The notes under the pieces: generated by a model
What the model was told of the DNA's origin: nothing
The model's input: only the letters and a program-made list of their open reading frames with translations
Databases searched by the model: none
Program-made: the position numbers and the translations under genes
NCBI RefSeq assembly: GCF_016862095.1
Contig: NZ_BOMH01000007.1
Coordinates: forward strand, 186,001 to 250,000
Length of the DNA: 64,000 nt
Origin: Actinoplanes cyaneus
GTDB lineage: Bacteria; Actinomycetota; Actinomycetes; Mycobacteriales; Micromonosporaceae
Direction of reading: 5' to 3'
Shown: in pieces, positions 1-8,606 of the stretch
Position numbering within the stretch: position 1 is the stretch's first letter
Layout of the letters: every line of letters starts with the position of its first letter

Positions 1-406
1 GCGCCGGCAGCTTCACCTCGGTGCCCTCGGCGGAGCCGGTGGCGGCCGGAGCAGCCGGAGCGGGCTCGGCCTGCGGCGCGGACGCCTCCTGCTCGACCGG
101 CTTCTCGGTCGACGGCGTGGTGTCGGCCTGGGCCAGCTCGGGCTCGGCGGCGGCCGGGGCGTCCTCGCCCTCGCCGGCGATGACGGCCAGCTCGCTGCCG
201 ACCTCCGCGGTCTCGTCCTCAGCGACCACGATCCGGGTCAGCACACCCGCGGCGGGCGACGGGATCTCCGTGTCGACCTTGTCGGTGGAGACCTCGAGCA
301 GCGGCTCGTCGACCTCGACGCGCTCGCCCTCCTGCTTGAGCCAGCGCGTGACGGTGCCCTCGGTGACACTCTCGCCCAGCCGCGGCATGGTTACCGATGT
401 CGGCAT
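1..406 (-). CDS. sucB: 2-oxoacid dehydrogenase E2 (dihydrolipoamide acyl/succinyltransferase), N-terminal part
   Basis: Only the N-terminal ~135 codons are here; the gene runs off the left edge. Seen: a lipoyl domain at residues 1-78, with the lipoylated lysine at K43 in STDKVDTE, then an Ala/Pro/Glu-rich flexible linker (about 79-125). GTEVKLPA at the edge looks like the start of a second lipoyl domain, as in actinobacterial E2 proteins with repeated lipoyl modules. E2 carries acyl groups between E1 and E3 in the 2-oxoglutarate or pyruvate dehydrogenase complex in the cytosol. The E3 gene lies 40 bp upstream on the same strand, so the two probably form an operon. Which E2 (SucB or pyruvate type) cannot be settled without the catalytic domain; actinobacteria may share one E2. 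Confidence 0.88.
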   Translation of the reverse strand, partial: MPTSVTMPRLGESVTEGTVTRWLKQEGERVEVDEPLLEVSTDKVDTEIPSPAAGVLTRIVVAEDETAEVGSELAVIAGEGEDAPAAAEPELAQADTTPSTEKPVEQEASAPQAEPAPAAPAATGSAEGTEVKLPA

Positions 407-446
407 TTTTCCCCAAACTCCTTAACGCTTCTCGAAGCGATGAATA

Positions 447-1838
447 TCAGCTGTGCGCGTGCAGGGGCTTGCCCGCGAGCGCGAGGAAAGCCTCGCCCAG
501 CGCCTCGTTCTGCGTCGGGTGGGCGTGTACGAGCTGGGCGACCTCCTCCGGGAAGGCCTCCCAGTTGTAGATCAGCTGGGCTTCGCCGACGAGCTCACCC
601 ATCCGGGCGCCGACCATGTGGACGCCGACCACGGGGCCGTCCTCGACGCGGACCAGCTTGACGAAGCCGGCGGTCTTGAGGATCTGGCTCTTGCCGTTGC
701 CGCCCAGGTTGTAGTTGTACGACGTGACCTTGTCGGCGCCGTACTTCTCCTTGGCCTTGGCCTCGGTCAGGCCGACCGACGCGACCTCGGGGTCGGAGTA
801 GGTGACCCGCGGGATGCCCGCCTCGTCGATGACCGCCGGGTTCTTGCCCGCGATCTCCTCGGCGACGAAGATGCCCTGCTGGAAGCCGCGGTGCGCGAGC
901 TGCAGGCCGGGCACGATGTCGCCGACGGCGTAGATGTTGCCGACCCCGGTGTGCAGGCGCTCGTTGGTGATCACGAAGCCGCGGTCCAGGGTGATGCCCT
1001 GCTCCTCGTACCCCAGGTTGGCGGTTGTCGGCCCGCGGCCGACCGCGACCAGCAGGACCTCCGCCTCGAGCGTCTCGCCGCCGGAGATGGTGACCTTCAC
1101 GCCGTCGGCGGTCTTCTCGACCTTCTCGAACGGCTTGCCGACCTTGAAGTTGATCTTCCGCTTGCGGAAGGCGCGCTCGACGGTCTTCGAGATCTCCTCG
1201 TCCTCCGCGGCGACCAGGCGGGGAAGGGCCTCGATGATGGTCACGTCGGCGCCGAACGACTTCCACACGCTGGCGAACTCGACGCCGATCACGCCGCCGC
1301 CCAGCACGATCGCGGAGCTCGGCACGCGGTCCAGCTTCAGCGCGTGCTCGCTGGCGATCACCCGGGTGCCGTCGAGCTCCAGGCCCGGCAGCGTCCGCGA
1401 GTAGGAGCCGGTCGCCAGAATGACGTTGCGGCCGGTGTAGCGCTGCCCGTCCACCTCGACGGTGTCCTTGCTGACCAGCTTGCCGGCGCCGGCGACGAGC
1501 GTGATGTTCTTGTTGTGCCCGAGCAGACCCTGCAGGCCCTTGTAGAGACGGCCGACGACGCCGTCCTTGTACGAGTTCACCCCGGCCATGTCGATCCCGA
1601 CCAGGTCGGCCTTGACGCCGAACTGCTCGCTCTCGCGCGTCTGGTCGGCGATCTCCGCCGCGTGCAGCAGCGCCTTGGTCGGGATGCAGCCCCGGTGCAG
1701 GCAGGTGCCGCCGACCTCGGCCTTGTCGATCAGTGCCACGGAGAGATCAAGCTCGGCGGCGCGCAACGCGGCCGCGTACCCGCCGCTGCCTGCGCCGAGG
1801 ATGACGATGTCGAAGGTTCCGCCGTTCGGCTGGCTCAC
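447..1838 (-). CDS. lpdA: Dihydrolipoyl dehydrogenase (E3)
   Basis: A 463-residue FAD/NAD flavoprotein that reoxidises dihydrolipoyl groups on E2. Seen: an N-terminal FAD-binding GAGSGG (15-20), redox-active disulfide C46/C51 in GGTCLHRGCIPTK, a central NAD-binding GGGVIG segment, and the C-terminal catalytic HAHPTQNE (His 440, Glu 445) of the dimerisation domain. Length is normal for the family. I chose the GTG at 1838 because a GGAG lies about six bases upstream; in-frame sequence further upstream lacks family similarity. It lies immediately before the E2 gene, consistent with an E3-E2 operon. Family-level identification is secure; which complex it serves is inferred from the neighbour. Confidence 0.95.
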   Translation of the reverse strand: MSQPNGGTFDIVILGAGSGGYAAALRAAELDLSVALIDKAEVGGTCLHRGCIPTKALLHAAEIADQTRESEQFGVKADLVGIDMAGVNSYKDGVVGRLYKGLQGLLGHNKNITLVAGAGKLVSKDTVEVDGQRYTGRNVILATGSYSRTLPGLELDGTRVIASEHALKLDRVPSSAIVLGGGVIGVEFASVWKSFGADVTIIEALPRLVAAEDEEISKTVERAFRKRKINFKVGKPFEKVEKTADGVKVTISGGETLEAEVLLVAVGRGPTTANLGYEEQGITLDRGFVITNERLHTGVGNIYAVGDIVPGLQLAHRGFQQGIFVAEEIAGKNPAVIDEAGIPRVTYSDPEVASVGLTEAKAKEKYGADKVTSYNYNLGGNGKSQILKTAGFVKLVRVEDGPVVGVHMVGARMGELVGEAQLIYNWEAFPEEVAQLVHAHPTQNEALGEAFLALAGKPLHAHS

Positions 1839-2001
1839 GTTGACTCCAGTAGTCGAGTCGTCGCCATGTGGGTCACACAATGGAAACGGTCACAGTCCCG
1901 TCTCGGACATCTTGTCACTTGAGGACCCGCTCAATGCAGCCAGGTGCCCCAAGACACGTCGGCTCGTCGTACCCTTGCGGCATTCAGCGTGAGGAGGAGC
2001 A

Positions 2002-2322
2002 GTGGCTTGGTTTCGACGTCGTCCTCGTACGGGTGGGCCCGGCGGACGACGGGTGGATCAGGCTGATCTGGAGCATCTCACGCAATTCGTCCGCTCGCGG
2101 CGGGGTGTCGAGGCGTTCGTCGAGCCCCGCACCACGGTGACCGAGACCACCGTGTTGCTCGTGGCACACGACGGCGAGTGGACCCGGCGGCGCATCGAGT
2201 CGCCGGAGATCGCGCGCCGCTTCGCACAACAGCTCTCCCTGCCGATCTACGACGTCCGGCTGCTCGGCTATCCGCAGCGCATGCGCGATTACAACGCCCG
2301 CCAGAAACGCCGCCCGGCCTGA
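2002..2322 (+). CDS. Small conserved actinobacterial protein, function unknown
   Basis: A 106-residue protein starting at GTG behind a strong AGGAGGAG. It is basic at both ends (MAWFRRRPR and NARQKRRPA) and has a conserved-looking centre with VEPRTTVTETTVLLVAHDGEW and YDVRLLGYPQRMRDYN. No membrane segment, metal site or catalytic motif is evident. I recall similar short proteins in Streptomyces and Micromonospora, sometimes loosely labelled oxidoreductase, but no enzyme motif supports that. It is divergent from lpdA and convergent with pepA. Its last codons form the first unit of a 35-bp tandem repeat that continues downstream. Confidence 0.75.
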   Translation: MAWFRRRPRTGGPGGRRVDQADLEHLTQFVRSRRGVEAFVEPRTTVTETTVLLVAHDGEWTRRRIESPEIARRFAQQLSLPIYDVRLLGYPQRMRDYNARQKRRPA

Positions 2323-2446
2323 TCGACTATGCCGCGGTAGGAACGCCGCCCGGCCTGACCCGCAACGCCCGGTAGGAACGCCGCCCGGCCTGACCCGCAA
2401 CGCCCGGCAAGAACGCCGCCCGGCCTGATCGGGGCCGGACGGCGTA
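2306..2446. repeat. 35-bp tandem repeat overlapping the 3' end of the preceding gene
   Basis: The string AACGCCGCCCGGCCTGA recurs at 2306, 2342, 2377 and 2412, giving four units of 35-36 bp. The first unit is the end of the coding sequence and its stop codon; the rest are intergenic. The last unit forms the left arm of a terminator-like hairpin. There are no spacers of CRISPR type. Confidence 0.85.
2414..2444. terminator. Bidirectional terminator hairpin between convergent genes
   Basis: CGCCGCCCGGCC (2414-2425), a seven-base loop, then GGCCGGACGGCG (2433-2444): a 12-bp stem with one mismatch. It sits between the convergent 2002 gene and pepA. There is no clear T-run, as is common in high-GC actinobacteria. 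Confidence 0.6.
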
Positions 2447-2453
2447 CGCCTGA

Positions 2454-3986
2454 TTAGAGCGTCTCGACCAGGTGCAACAGGGTGCGGATCGGCACGCCGG
2501 TCCCGCCCTTGGTCCAATAGCCGGTGGCCTCGCCCGAGTGGTAACCCGGCCCGGCGATGTCGATGTGCGCCCACTCCACGCCCGGCTCGACGAACTCGCG
2601 CAGGAACACGCCGCCCTGCAGCATGTGCCCGGCCCGGTCCAGGTTCGCGTTCGTCTGGCAGATGTCGGCGATCTCCGACTCCATGCCCTTGCGCACGTCG
2701 TCCGGCAGCGGCATCGGCCAGGCCGGCTCGCCGACCGCGTCGCCGGCCGTCTTGACCAGCGTGGTCGCCTCCTCGGAGCCCATCAGGCCGGCGATCCGCT
2801 TGCCCAGCGAGATCACCTGGCCGCCGGTCAGCGTGGACGTCTCGAACAGGTAGTCGGTGCCGTCCTCGCAGGCCCGGGCCATCGCGTCGCCGAGCACCAT
2901 GCGCCCCTCGGCGTCGGTGTTGAAGACCTCGACCCGCTTGCCGTTGTACATGGTGATCACGTCGCCCGGCCGGTACGCCGACCCGGACGGCATGTTCTCC
3001 GCGATCGCCAGGTAACCGGAGACGGCCACCCCCGGCTTGACCGCGGCGATCGCCAGCATCGTGGCCCCGACCGCGGCGGCGCCGGCCATGTCCGACTTCA
3101 TCTCCCACATGCCGGCGGACGGCTTGATACTCACACCGCCGGTGTCGAACGTGATGCCCTTGCCGACCAGCGCGACCCGCTTCGGGTCGGTCACACCCTC
3201 CGGCGTGTAGGTCAGCTTCACCAGCCGCGGCGGCGCCTCGGAGCCCTGGCCGACCGCCACGATCCCGCCGTACCCACCGGCCTTGAGCTGCTCGAAGTCG
3301 AGCACCTCGACGGCCAGCCCGGCCTCGGTGGCGGCGGCCTGCACCAGGTCGGCGAAGGGCGCCGGCTGCAGCAGGTTCGGCGCCATGTTCACCCAGTCGC
3401 GCGCCTGGCGCACCGCGCGCCCGACGGCCTCGGCGCGGACCAGCTCGGCCGCGGCGGCCTCGTCGGCGGCGTCCGGCACGTGCACCTGCAGCGCGGTCAC
3501 CGGCTCGCGGCGGCCCTTCTGCGGCTTGGTCTTGTAACCGGCGAACCGGTAGCCACCGAGCAGCGCGCCCTCCAGGATCGCCCGCAGCACCCGCGGCGCG
3601 TCCTCGTCGTCGGGCAGCGGCAGCGCCAGCGCCACGGTGGCGCTGCCGGCCAGGGACCGGACCGCGGCGCCGGTGCCCCGCCGCAACGTCTCCAGCTCCG
3701 GCGACGCGCCGGACGGCTCGTCGCCGAGGCCCACCGCGACCACCAGCGGCGCGGTGATCGTGCCGAGCGTGGCCAGCTTGGTCACCTCACCCGGCGCGCC
3801 GGTCGCGCCGAGCAGGGCGAGCGTCGCGGTCAGCTTTCCGTCGAACGCGGCGGTGATGCTCTCCGCCCCCGGCGCCGGAAGCAGGGCGCCGTCCTGGTCG
3901 GGCTGGCTGTGCAGGCCGATGACGATGGCATCGACCGCCAATTCGGCCGGGTCGGTATCGACCAGGCTCAGGCTGGGCTGGGTCAC
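2454..3986 (-). CDS. pepA: Leucyl aminopeptidase (M17 family)
   Basis: A 510-residue cytosolic metallo-aminopeptidase that removes N-terminal residues from peptides. Seen: the M17 signature NTDAEGR at 356-362, the metal/catalytic region [11 protein letters not shown] upstream of it, and further conserved stretches ([26 protein letters not shown]). The first ~180 residues are the variable N-terminal domain. I chose the GTG at 3986 with GGAGAG five bases upstream; in-frame sequence before it is unlike the family. It is divergent from gcvT with a 120-bp gap, the same arrangement as I remember for mycobacterial pepB/gcvT. Identification is firm. Confidence 0.95.
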   Translation of the reverse strand: MTQPSLSLVDTDPAELAVDAIVIGLHSQPDQDGALLPAPGAESITAAFDGKLTATLALLGATGAPGEVTKLATLGTITAPLVVAVGLGDEPSGASPELETLRRGTGAAVRSLAGSATVALALPLPDDEDAPRVLRAILEGALLGGYRFAGYKTKPQKGRREPVTALQVHVPDAADEAAAAELVRAEAVGRAVRQARDWVNMAPNLLQPAPFADLVQAAATEAGLAVEVLDFEQLKAGGYGGIVAVGQGSEAPPRLVKLTYTPEGVTDPKRVALVGKGITFDTGGVSIKPSAGMWEMKSDMAGAAAVGATMLAIAAVKPGVAVSGYLAIAENMPSGSAYRPGDVITMYNGKRVEVFNTDAEGRMVLGDAMARACEDGTDYLFETSTLTGGQVISLGKRIAGLMGSEEATTLVKTAGDAVGEPAWPMPLPDDVRKGMESEIADICQTNANLDRAGHMLQGGVFLREFVEPGVEWAHIDIAGPGYHSGEATGYWTKGGTGVPIRTLLHLVETL

Positions 3987-4106
3987 TCGGACTCTCCGCG
4001 ACGTTCTGGGCCGGTCCCGCCGGTGGGCGGTCTCCCGGCTGGTGGGAAACACTTGGTGTTCACCGCGACTCTAACCAGCGCCAAGGTCACCGGTAAGTTG
4101 AGTCTC

Positions 4107-5198
4107 ATGTCTGCCGAGTTGTTCCGCTCCCCGCTGCACGAACGCCACGTCGCGCTGGGGGCGAAGCTCGCCCCGTTCGGGGGCTGGGAGATGCCCCTGG
4201 AGTACGCGGGTGGAGGCGTCCTCAAGGAGCACGCCGCGGTGCGCGGGGCGGCCGGCGTCTTCGACGTGTCCCACCTGGGCAAGGCGCGGGTCCTCGGGGT
4301 CGGCGCGGCGGACTTCGTGAACTCGTGCCTCACCAACGACCTGGGCCGGATCGCCCCCGGCAAGGCGCAGTACACACTCTGCTGCGACTCCTCCGGTGGG
4401 GTCGTCGACGACCTGATCGCGTACCTCTACGGTCCCGACGACGTCTTCCTGATCCCGAACGCCGCGAACACCACCGAGGTCGTCCGCCGCCTGGCAGCCG
4501 CCGCGCCCGCCGGGATCCACGTCACCGACCTGCACCGCGACTTCGCGATCCTCGCCGTCCAGGGCCCGTCCTCCGCCTCGGCCCTCGCCGCGCTGGGGCT
4601 GCCGGCCGACCACGACTACATGTCGTTCACCGACGCCACGCTCAGCGGCGTGCCGCTCGTCGTCTGCCGCACCGGGTACACCGGCGAGCACGGCTACGAG
4701 CTGGTCGTGCCGTGGGACGCCGCGGCCACCGTGTGGGACGCGCTGATCGGAGCCGGCGTCCGCCCGTGCGGCCTCGGCGCCCGCGACACGCTGCGCACCG
4801 AGATGGGCTACCCGCTGCACGGTCAGGAGCTGACGCTGGACATCAGCCCGGTCCAGGCCCGTTCCGGCTGGGCGGTCGGCTGGTCCAAGCCGGCGTTCTG
4901 GGGCCGCGACGCGCTCCTCGCCGAGAAGGCCGCCGGCCCGCGCCGCACCCTTCGCGGCCTGGAACTGACCGGTCGCGGCATCCCGCGCGGCCACATGCCG
5001 ATCTTCTCGGGCGACGACCAGGTCGGCGAGACCACCAGCGGCACCTTCTCCCCGACGAAGAAGGCCGGCATCGCCCTGGGCCTGATCGACACCGCGCCGG
5101 GCCTTGCCGACGGCGACCTCGTCCAGATCGACATCCGGGGGCGCCGCACCGAGGCCCGCCTGGTCAAGCCGCCTTTCGTTCAGCCCTCGGTCCGCTGA
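4107..5198 (+). CDS. gcvT: Glycine cleavage system T protein (aminomethyltransferase)
   Basis: A 363-residue protein that transfers the methylene group from the aminomethyl-lipoyl H protein to tetrahydrofolate and releases ammonia. Seen: the N-terminal GcvT folate-binding domain ([20 protein letters not shown] and [12 protein letters not shown]), [11 protein letters not shown] near the middle, and a C-terminal barrel with GEVTSGTFSP-like [13 protein letters not shown]. Length matches the family. The ATG at 4107 begins the first conserved segment; the same reading frame stays open far upstream only because it is antisense to pepA. No gcvP or gcvH is nearby, so the gene is separated from the rest of its system. 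Confidence 0.95.
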   Translation: MSAELFRSPLHERHVALGAKLAPFGGWEMPLEYAGGGVLKEHAAVRGAAGVFDVSHLGKARVLGVGAADFVNSCLTNDLGRIAPGKAQYTLCCDSSGGVVDDLIAYLYGPDDVFLIPNAANTTEVVRRLAAAAPAGIHVTDLHRDFAILAVQGPSSASALAALGLPADHDYMSFTDATLSGVPLVVCRTGYTGEHGYELVVPWDAAATVWDALIGAGVRPCGLGARDTLRTEMGYPLHGQELTLDISPVQARSGWAVGWSKPAFWGRDALLAEKAAGPRRTLRGLELTGRGIPRGHMPIFSGDDQVGETTSGTFSPTKKAGIALGLIDTAPGLADGDLVQIDIRGRRTEARLVKPPFVQPSVR

Positions 5199-5302
5199 CA
5201 ACCCTTGAGGACCCTTTTCCCGTACGCCCATGGCAGCCCTCGCCGTGACAACGTCCGCGAGGTCCCGGCCCGCTCCAGTCCGCCACGCGCCTCACCCCAC
5301 CC

Positions 5303-5416
5303 GGCTGGTGCTCACGGTCGTCTCCGAGCCTGATGACAGCCGTCAGCACCAGCCGAACTCCGTCGGCTGGTGCTGACGGCTGTGTCGGGGCCCTGATGCA
5401 GCCCTGAGAGCCAGCC
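5303..5416. repeat. Two adjacent long palindromes (GGCTGGTGCTCA-type family)
   Basis: Arms GGCTGGTGCTCACGG (from 5303) and CCGTCAGCACCAGCC (to 5354) form one imperfect hairpin. GGCTGGTGCTGACGGCTG (from 5365) and CAGCCCTGAGAGCCAGCC (to 5416) form a second. They fill the gap between convergent gcvT and cobS and belong to a family repeated elsewhere in this window. They may act as terminators. Confidence 0.8.
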
Positions 5417-5431
5417 GGGGCCTTCCGGCGT

Positions 5432-6190
5432 TCAGCTGAGGGTGAGCGTCAGGAGGGTGAGGGTGGTGGCCAGTTCGGCGCAGCCGCCGAGCACGTCCCC
5501 GGTGATGCCGCCGAGCCGCCGGACACAGTGGCGGAGCAGCAGCAGAACGGCCCCGAGCGCGACGATCACGGCCAGCGGGCCCTGCCACGGGCGGCCGGGG
5601 ATCGCGGGGACGGCGGCGGCCGCCACGAGGATCGCGGCGAGCACGACGACGGGGGAGGGGACCGTGGAGGCGACCATCGCGCCCAGCCCTTCCGGGCGGG
5701 CCGGCGGGACACCCCGGCGGCAGGCCAGCGAGATCGCCAGGCGCCCGGTGGTCCAGGCCATGACGATCGCCCACCAGGGAACGGCAGCGATCGAGGCGGC
5801 CTGCACGAGCACGGTCGCCGCCAGCGCCACCACCCCGAACGGGCCGATGTCCGGCTTCTTCATGATTTCCAGGGCGGCCGGGCCGGACCGGTAGGAGCCC
5901 AGCGCGTCCACCGTGTCCGCCAGCCCGTCCAGGTGCAGTCCCCGGGTCAGCAACGCGCCGGCGGCCACCGTCACCGCACCGGCGACGAGGCCGGGTGCGC
6001 CCAGCGCTCCCAGCCCCTCGGACAGACCCGCCAGCACCAGCCCGAGCAACGCCCCGACCAGCGGCGCCACGCCCATGGCCACGGCCGCGACGGACCGGTC
6101 CACCCGGCCGCCGCGCACCGGCAGCACGGTCAGGGTGGTGACCGCCAGCCGGAAGCCGTCCGTCACCCGGCCCGCGGGCCGCCCCGTCAC
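5432..6190 (-). CDS. cobS: Adenosylcobinamide-GDP ribazoletransferase (cobalamin synthase)
   Basis: A 252-residue polytopic membrane enzyme that joins adenosylcobinamide-GDP to alpha-ribazole (or its phosphate) in the last assembly stage of cobalamin. Seen: the family signature LHLDGLADTVDALGS at 85-99, followed by PDIGPFGVVAL, and five or more hydrophobic helices. Its start overlaps the end of the upstream CobU-CobT gene (ATGA-type overlap at 6187-6190), indicating translational coupling. The substrates made by that fusion protein are the two substrates of CobS, so the pair forms a complete nucleotide-loop assembly unit. Confidence 0.95.
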   Translation of the reverse strand: MTGRPAGRVTDGFRLAVTTLTVLPVRGGRVDRSVAAVAMGVAPLVGALLGLVLAGLSEGLGALGAPGLVAGAVTVAAGALLTRGLHLDGLADTVDALGSYRSGPAALEIMKKPDIGPFGVVALAATVLVQAASIAAVPWWAIVMAWTTGRLAISLACRRGVPPARPEGLGAMVASTVPSPVVVLAAILVAAAAVPAIPGRPWQGPLAVIVALGAVLLLLRHCVRRLGGITGDVLGGCAELATTLTLLTLTLS

Positions 6191-8325
6191 GAGCGGCCGG
6201 CCGCGCCGTCCTCGACGCCGTCCGTACCCGTGCCCGCAGAGCTGCCGGCCGTGCCCACGCCGTTGGCGCCGGCCGTGCCCATGCCGGCCGGGCCCGCGCC
6301 GGTGGAGGTGCCGGCCGGGTTGCCGAAGCCGGTCGGGAGCACCGTCGTCGGCTCTTCCTCGTCGATCCCGTCGTCGTAGCTGTCGTCGATCCCGAGCCCG
6401 TCGTCCGACTCGTCGAGGTCGTCGGAGAGGCCCCCGTCACCCTGCTCGGCGAGCAGCGCCGGATGCACCGGCAGCGCCGCCGCCAGCCCCAGCACGGTGC
6501 GCAGCAGCGGCAGCGCCGCCAGCGCGTTCGCTCCCTCGCCGAGATCCAGGCCGAGCTCCAGGACGGGCGTCAGGCCGAGGACGTCGGCCCCCTGCTTGAC
6601 CAGCGCCAGCGTCCCGGCCTCGGGCAGCAGGCACCAGTGCCGGGTCTGCCCGGCCAGGTCCCGCGCGACCAGTCCGGCCGCGATGCCCAGCGGCCCGTCC
6701 AGCAGCACCGGGAGCCGCCGCGCGGTCGCCCCGAGCAGCACGCCCGTGGCCACGGCGAGGTCCAGCCCGCCGATCTCGCGCAGGATGTCGTGCGCCCCGC
6801 GCGGCTCCTGCCGGATGCGGTGCAGCGCGTCGCGGACCGCGGCGCAGCGCACCATCCAGGCGTGGTCGTCGAACCGCCCGCCGGGCTGCAGCACCCGCGG
6901 CAGGGTCGCGGCCGCCTCGGCCCCGGTGGACGCGGCGAGCACCGCGGTGGCCATCGCCTCGACGCCGACCCCGATCCCGGCCAGCAGCAGCGCGTCCCGG
7001 CCCGCGTCGGCGGCCTCGTCGGCGAGCTGCCAGCCCTGCCGCAGCGCGGCTTCGACGGCGTGCGCCTCGGTGACCGGGCCGTCCTCCATCGCGCCGGCGG
7101 ACCGTACGCGCAGAACGGCGATGTCCGCCCCGGCCTGCCCCGCGAGCCGGCCCAGCAGGCCGAGGCCGCGCTCGGTCTCGGCGACCCGGCGCTCGACGTC
7201 GAGCGGGTCGGCGCCGGCCGCGGCCCCGCCGCCGTGCCGGCCGGAGATCACCACGACCCGGACCGAGGACCACGGCTGCGGGCTGGTGGTCTCCTGGGTG
7301 GCGGCGGCGAACTCGACCGCCTCGGCGACCATGCCCAGCCCGGCGCCGGGCAGATCGATCGTGCCCAGGCGTTCCCGCGCGTCCGGGCCGGCGTCGCTGT
7401 CCGGCAGCGGCAGGTCCATGCCCGGCTGGATCTTGGTGAGGCCGGAGGCGACCAGCGGAAGGCTCATCGTCATGCCGCCGAGCGCGTCGGCGACCGGGGG
7501 CGCCGGGTCGACGGCCGGCGGCGGCGCGACGACGGTCGCCTCCACGGGCGCCGCGACGAACGCCGGGTCGGCCGGGGGAGTCACGAAGACCGGATCGGCC
7601 GGTGGCGGCGTCACCGAGGCCGACGATGGCGTGACGGAAGCCGGCTGCGGCGTGACGGAGGCCGGCGGCGGGGGCGGCGCGGGTGTCGCGGTGGCGGTGC
7701 CCGTGGCAGTGGCCGGGATCGGTCGTGGCCCCGACGCGGCGGTCGGAGCGGGAACGGCGGCCACCGCGGCGGTGAGCTCCGGCGTGCGCTTCAGCCAGCT
7801 CGGCTGCCCGGCCACCACCAGCACCACGCCGTCGCAGGCCTCGGCCAGCGCCTGGTTCGTGGTCCCGAGAGCGTCGGCGAAGGCCCGCCCCACCGGCGTG
7901 ACCGGCACCAGCGACAGCCCCACCTCCGGGCTGACCAGCACCACCCGCGCGCGGCAGGCCCGCACCGCCGCGGCCAGGGCCGCCACGTCGGCCTCGTCGT
8001 CGTTGGGCTGGCGGGCCGGGTCGAGCACCGCGGCCACCCAGCCGCCGAGGTCGTCGACGAGCAGCGTGTCGTCCGGCTTCGCCTCGGTCAGCAGCTCGGT
8101 GAGCCGGGACGGGTCGGCCGCGGTCTCCTCGGTCGACCAGGACTGCGGCCTGCGCCGTTGATGCTCCTCGATCCGGGCCCGCCACTCCGGGTCGTCCTCG
8201 CCGCCGACCGCGGTGGCGACGTACCGCACCGCGGGCGCGTCCGCCACCAGCGATTCGGCGAACGCGGATTTGCCGGAGCGGATCCCGCCGAGCACCAGGA
8301 CCGTGTTCCACCGATCTTCGGACAT
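6187..8325 (-). CDS. cobUT: CobU-CobT fusion: adenosylcobinamide kinase/guanylyltransferase plus DMB phosphoribosyltransferase
   Basis: A 712-residue protein with two enzymes in one chain. Residues 1-180 are CobU: Walker A GGIRSGKS (13-20), YVATAVGGEDDPEWRARI, and LLVDDLGGWVAAVL. Residues 195-285 are a Pro/Ala/Thr-rich linker with repeated SVTP motifs. Residues 285-630 are CobT, ending in GEGANALAALPLLRTVLG with the catalytic-type Glu at 597. Residues 633-712 are an acidic then Gly/Thr-rich tail. CobU makes adenosylcobinamide-GDP; CobT makes alpha-ribazole phosphate from nicotinate mononucleotide and dimethylbenzimidazole. The next gene, cobS, overlaps and uses both products. ATG at 8325 is chosen because CobU proteins begin just before the Walker A strand. 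The fusion is seen directly; how common it is I cannot say without a search. Confidence 0.92.
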   Translation of the reverse strand: MSEDRWNTVLVLGGIRSGKSAFAESLVADAPAVRYVATAVGGEDDPEWRARIEEHQRRRPQSWSTEETAADPSRLTELLTEAKPDDTLLVDDLGGWVAAVLDPARQPNDDEADVAALAAAVRACRARVVLVSPEVGLSLVPVTPVGRAFADALGTTNQALAEACDGVVLVVAGQPSWLKRTPELTAAVAAVPAPTAASGPRPIPATATGTATATPAPPPPPASVTPQPASVTPSSASVTPPPADPVFVTPPADPAFVAAPVEATVVAPPPAVDPAPPVADALGGMTMSLPLVASGLTKIQPGMDLPLPDSDAGPDARERLGTIDLPGAGLGMVAEAVEFAAATQETTSPQPWSSVRVVVISGRHGGGAAAGADPLDVERRVAETERGLGLLGRLAGQAGADIAVLRVRSAGAMEDGPVTEAHAVEAALRQGWQLADEAADAGRDALLLAGIGVGVEAMATAVLAASTGAEAAATLPRVLQPGGRFDDHAWMVRCAAVRDALHRIRQEPRGAHDILREIGGLDLAVATGVLLGATARRLPVLLDGPLGIAAGLVARDLAGQTRHWCLLPEAGTLALVKQGADVLGLTPVLELGLDLGEGANALAALPLLRTVLGLAAALPVHPALLAEQGDGGLSDDLDESDDGLGIDDSYDDGIDEEEPTTVLPTGFGNPAGTSTGAGPAGMGTAGANGVGTAGSSAGTGTDGVEDGAAGRS

Positions 8326-8407
8326 GCCCCGTACCTTAGAGCCGGGTCGCACACGCGCACGCCGTAGGGTGGAAGGCCACCGACGTACGACATGAGGGGG
8401 CGGCTCA

Positions 8408-8605
8408 ATGCCGTGGAGTTGGCGGTACGAAGACGTCGACGGCAAATCGGTCGACGGACCGGCCGAGACGTTCAGCAGTCAGGCGGATGCCGAGTCCTGG
8501 ATCGGCCAGGAGTGGCGGCAGCTGCAGGCCACCGGGGTCAGCACGGTCACGCTGATCGAGGACGACCGGGTGGACTATCAGATGAGCCTGCAGCCGGCGG
8601 AGTGA
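8408..8605 (+). CDS. Small conserved acidic protein, function unknown
   Basis: A 65-residue protein with ATG behind GAGGGGGC. Begins MPWSWRYED, has a WIGQEW segment and ends DYQMSLQPAE. It is acidic, with no membrane helix or cysteine pair. It sits one base before the start of the membrane protease-like gene at 8607, so the two are probably co-transcribed and translationally coupled. A TAGGGT hexamer at about 8366 may be the -10 of their promoter. I recognise the type as a short actinobacterial protein of unknown role. Confidence 0.7.
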   Translation: MPWSWRYEDVDGKSVDGPAETFSSQADAESWIGQEWRQLQATGVSTVTLIEDDRVDYQMSLQPAE

Positions 8606-8606
8606 C

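Noticed and set aside
453..1922. A 489-codon open frame on the plus strand
   Set aside because: Antisense to lpdA, which has all catalytic motifs.
2306..2446. Repeats here and at 9429-9540 as CRISPR arrays
   Set aside because: Units are directly adjacent without unique spacers, and no cas gene is in the window.
3987..4106. Possible glycine riboswitch before gcvT
   Set aside because: Only 120 bp are available to the divergent pepA, and no aptamer signature is seen; a TAAGTT at 4094 close to the ATG suggests a very short leader.
8326..8407. Possible cobalamin riboswitch before the CobU-CobT gene
   Set aside because: The gap of 82 bp is too short for the ~200-nt aptamer and no B12-box-like sequence is present.
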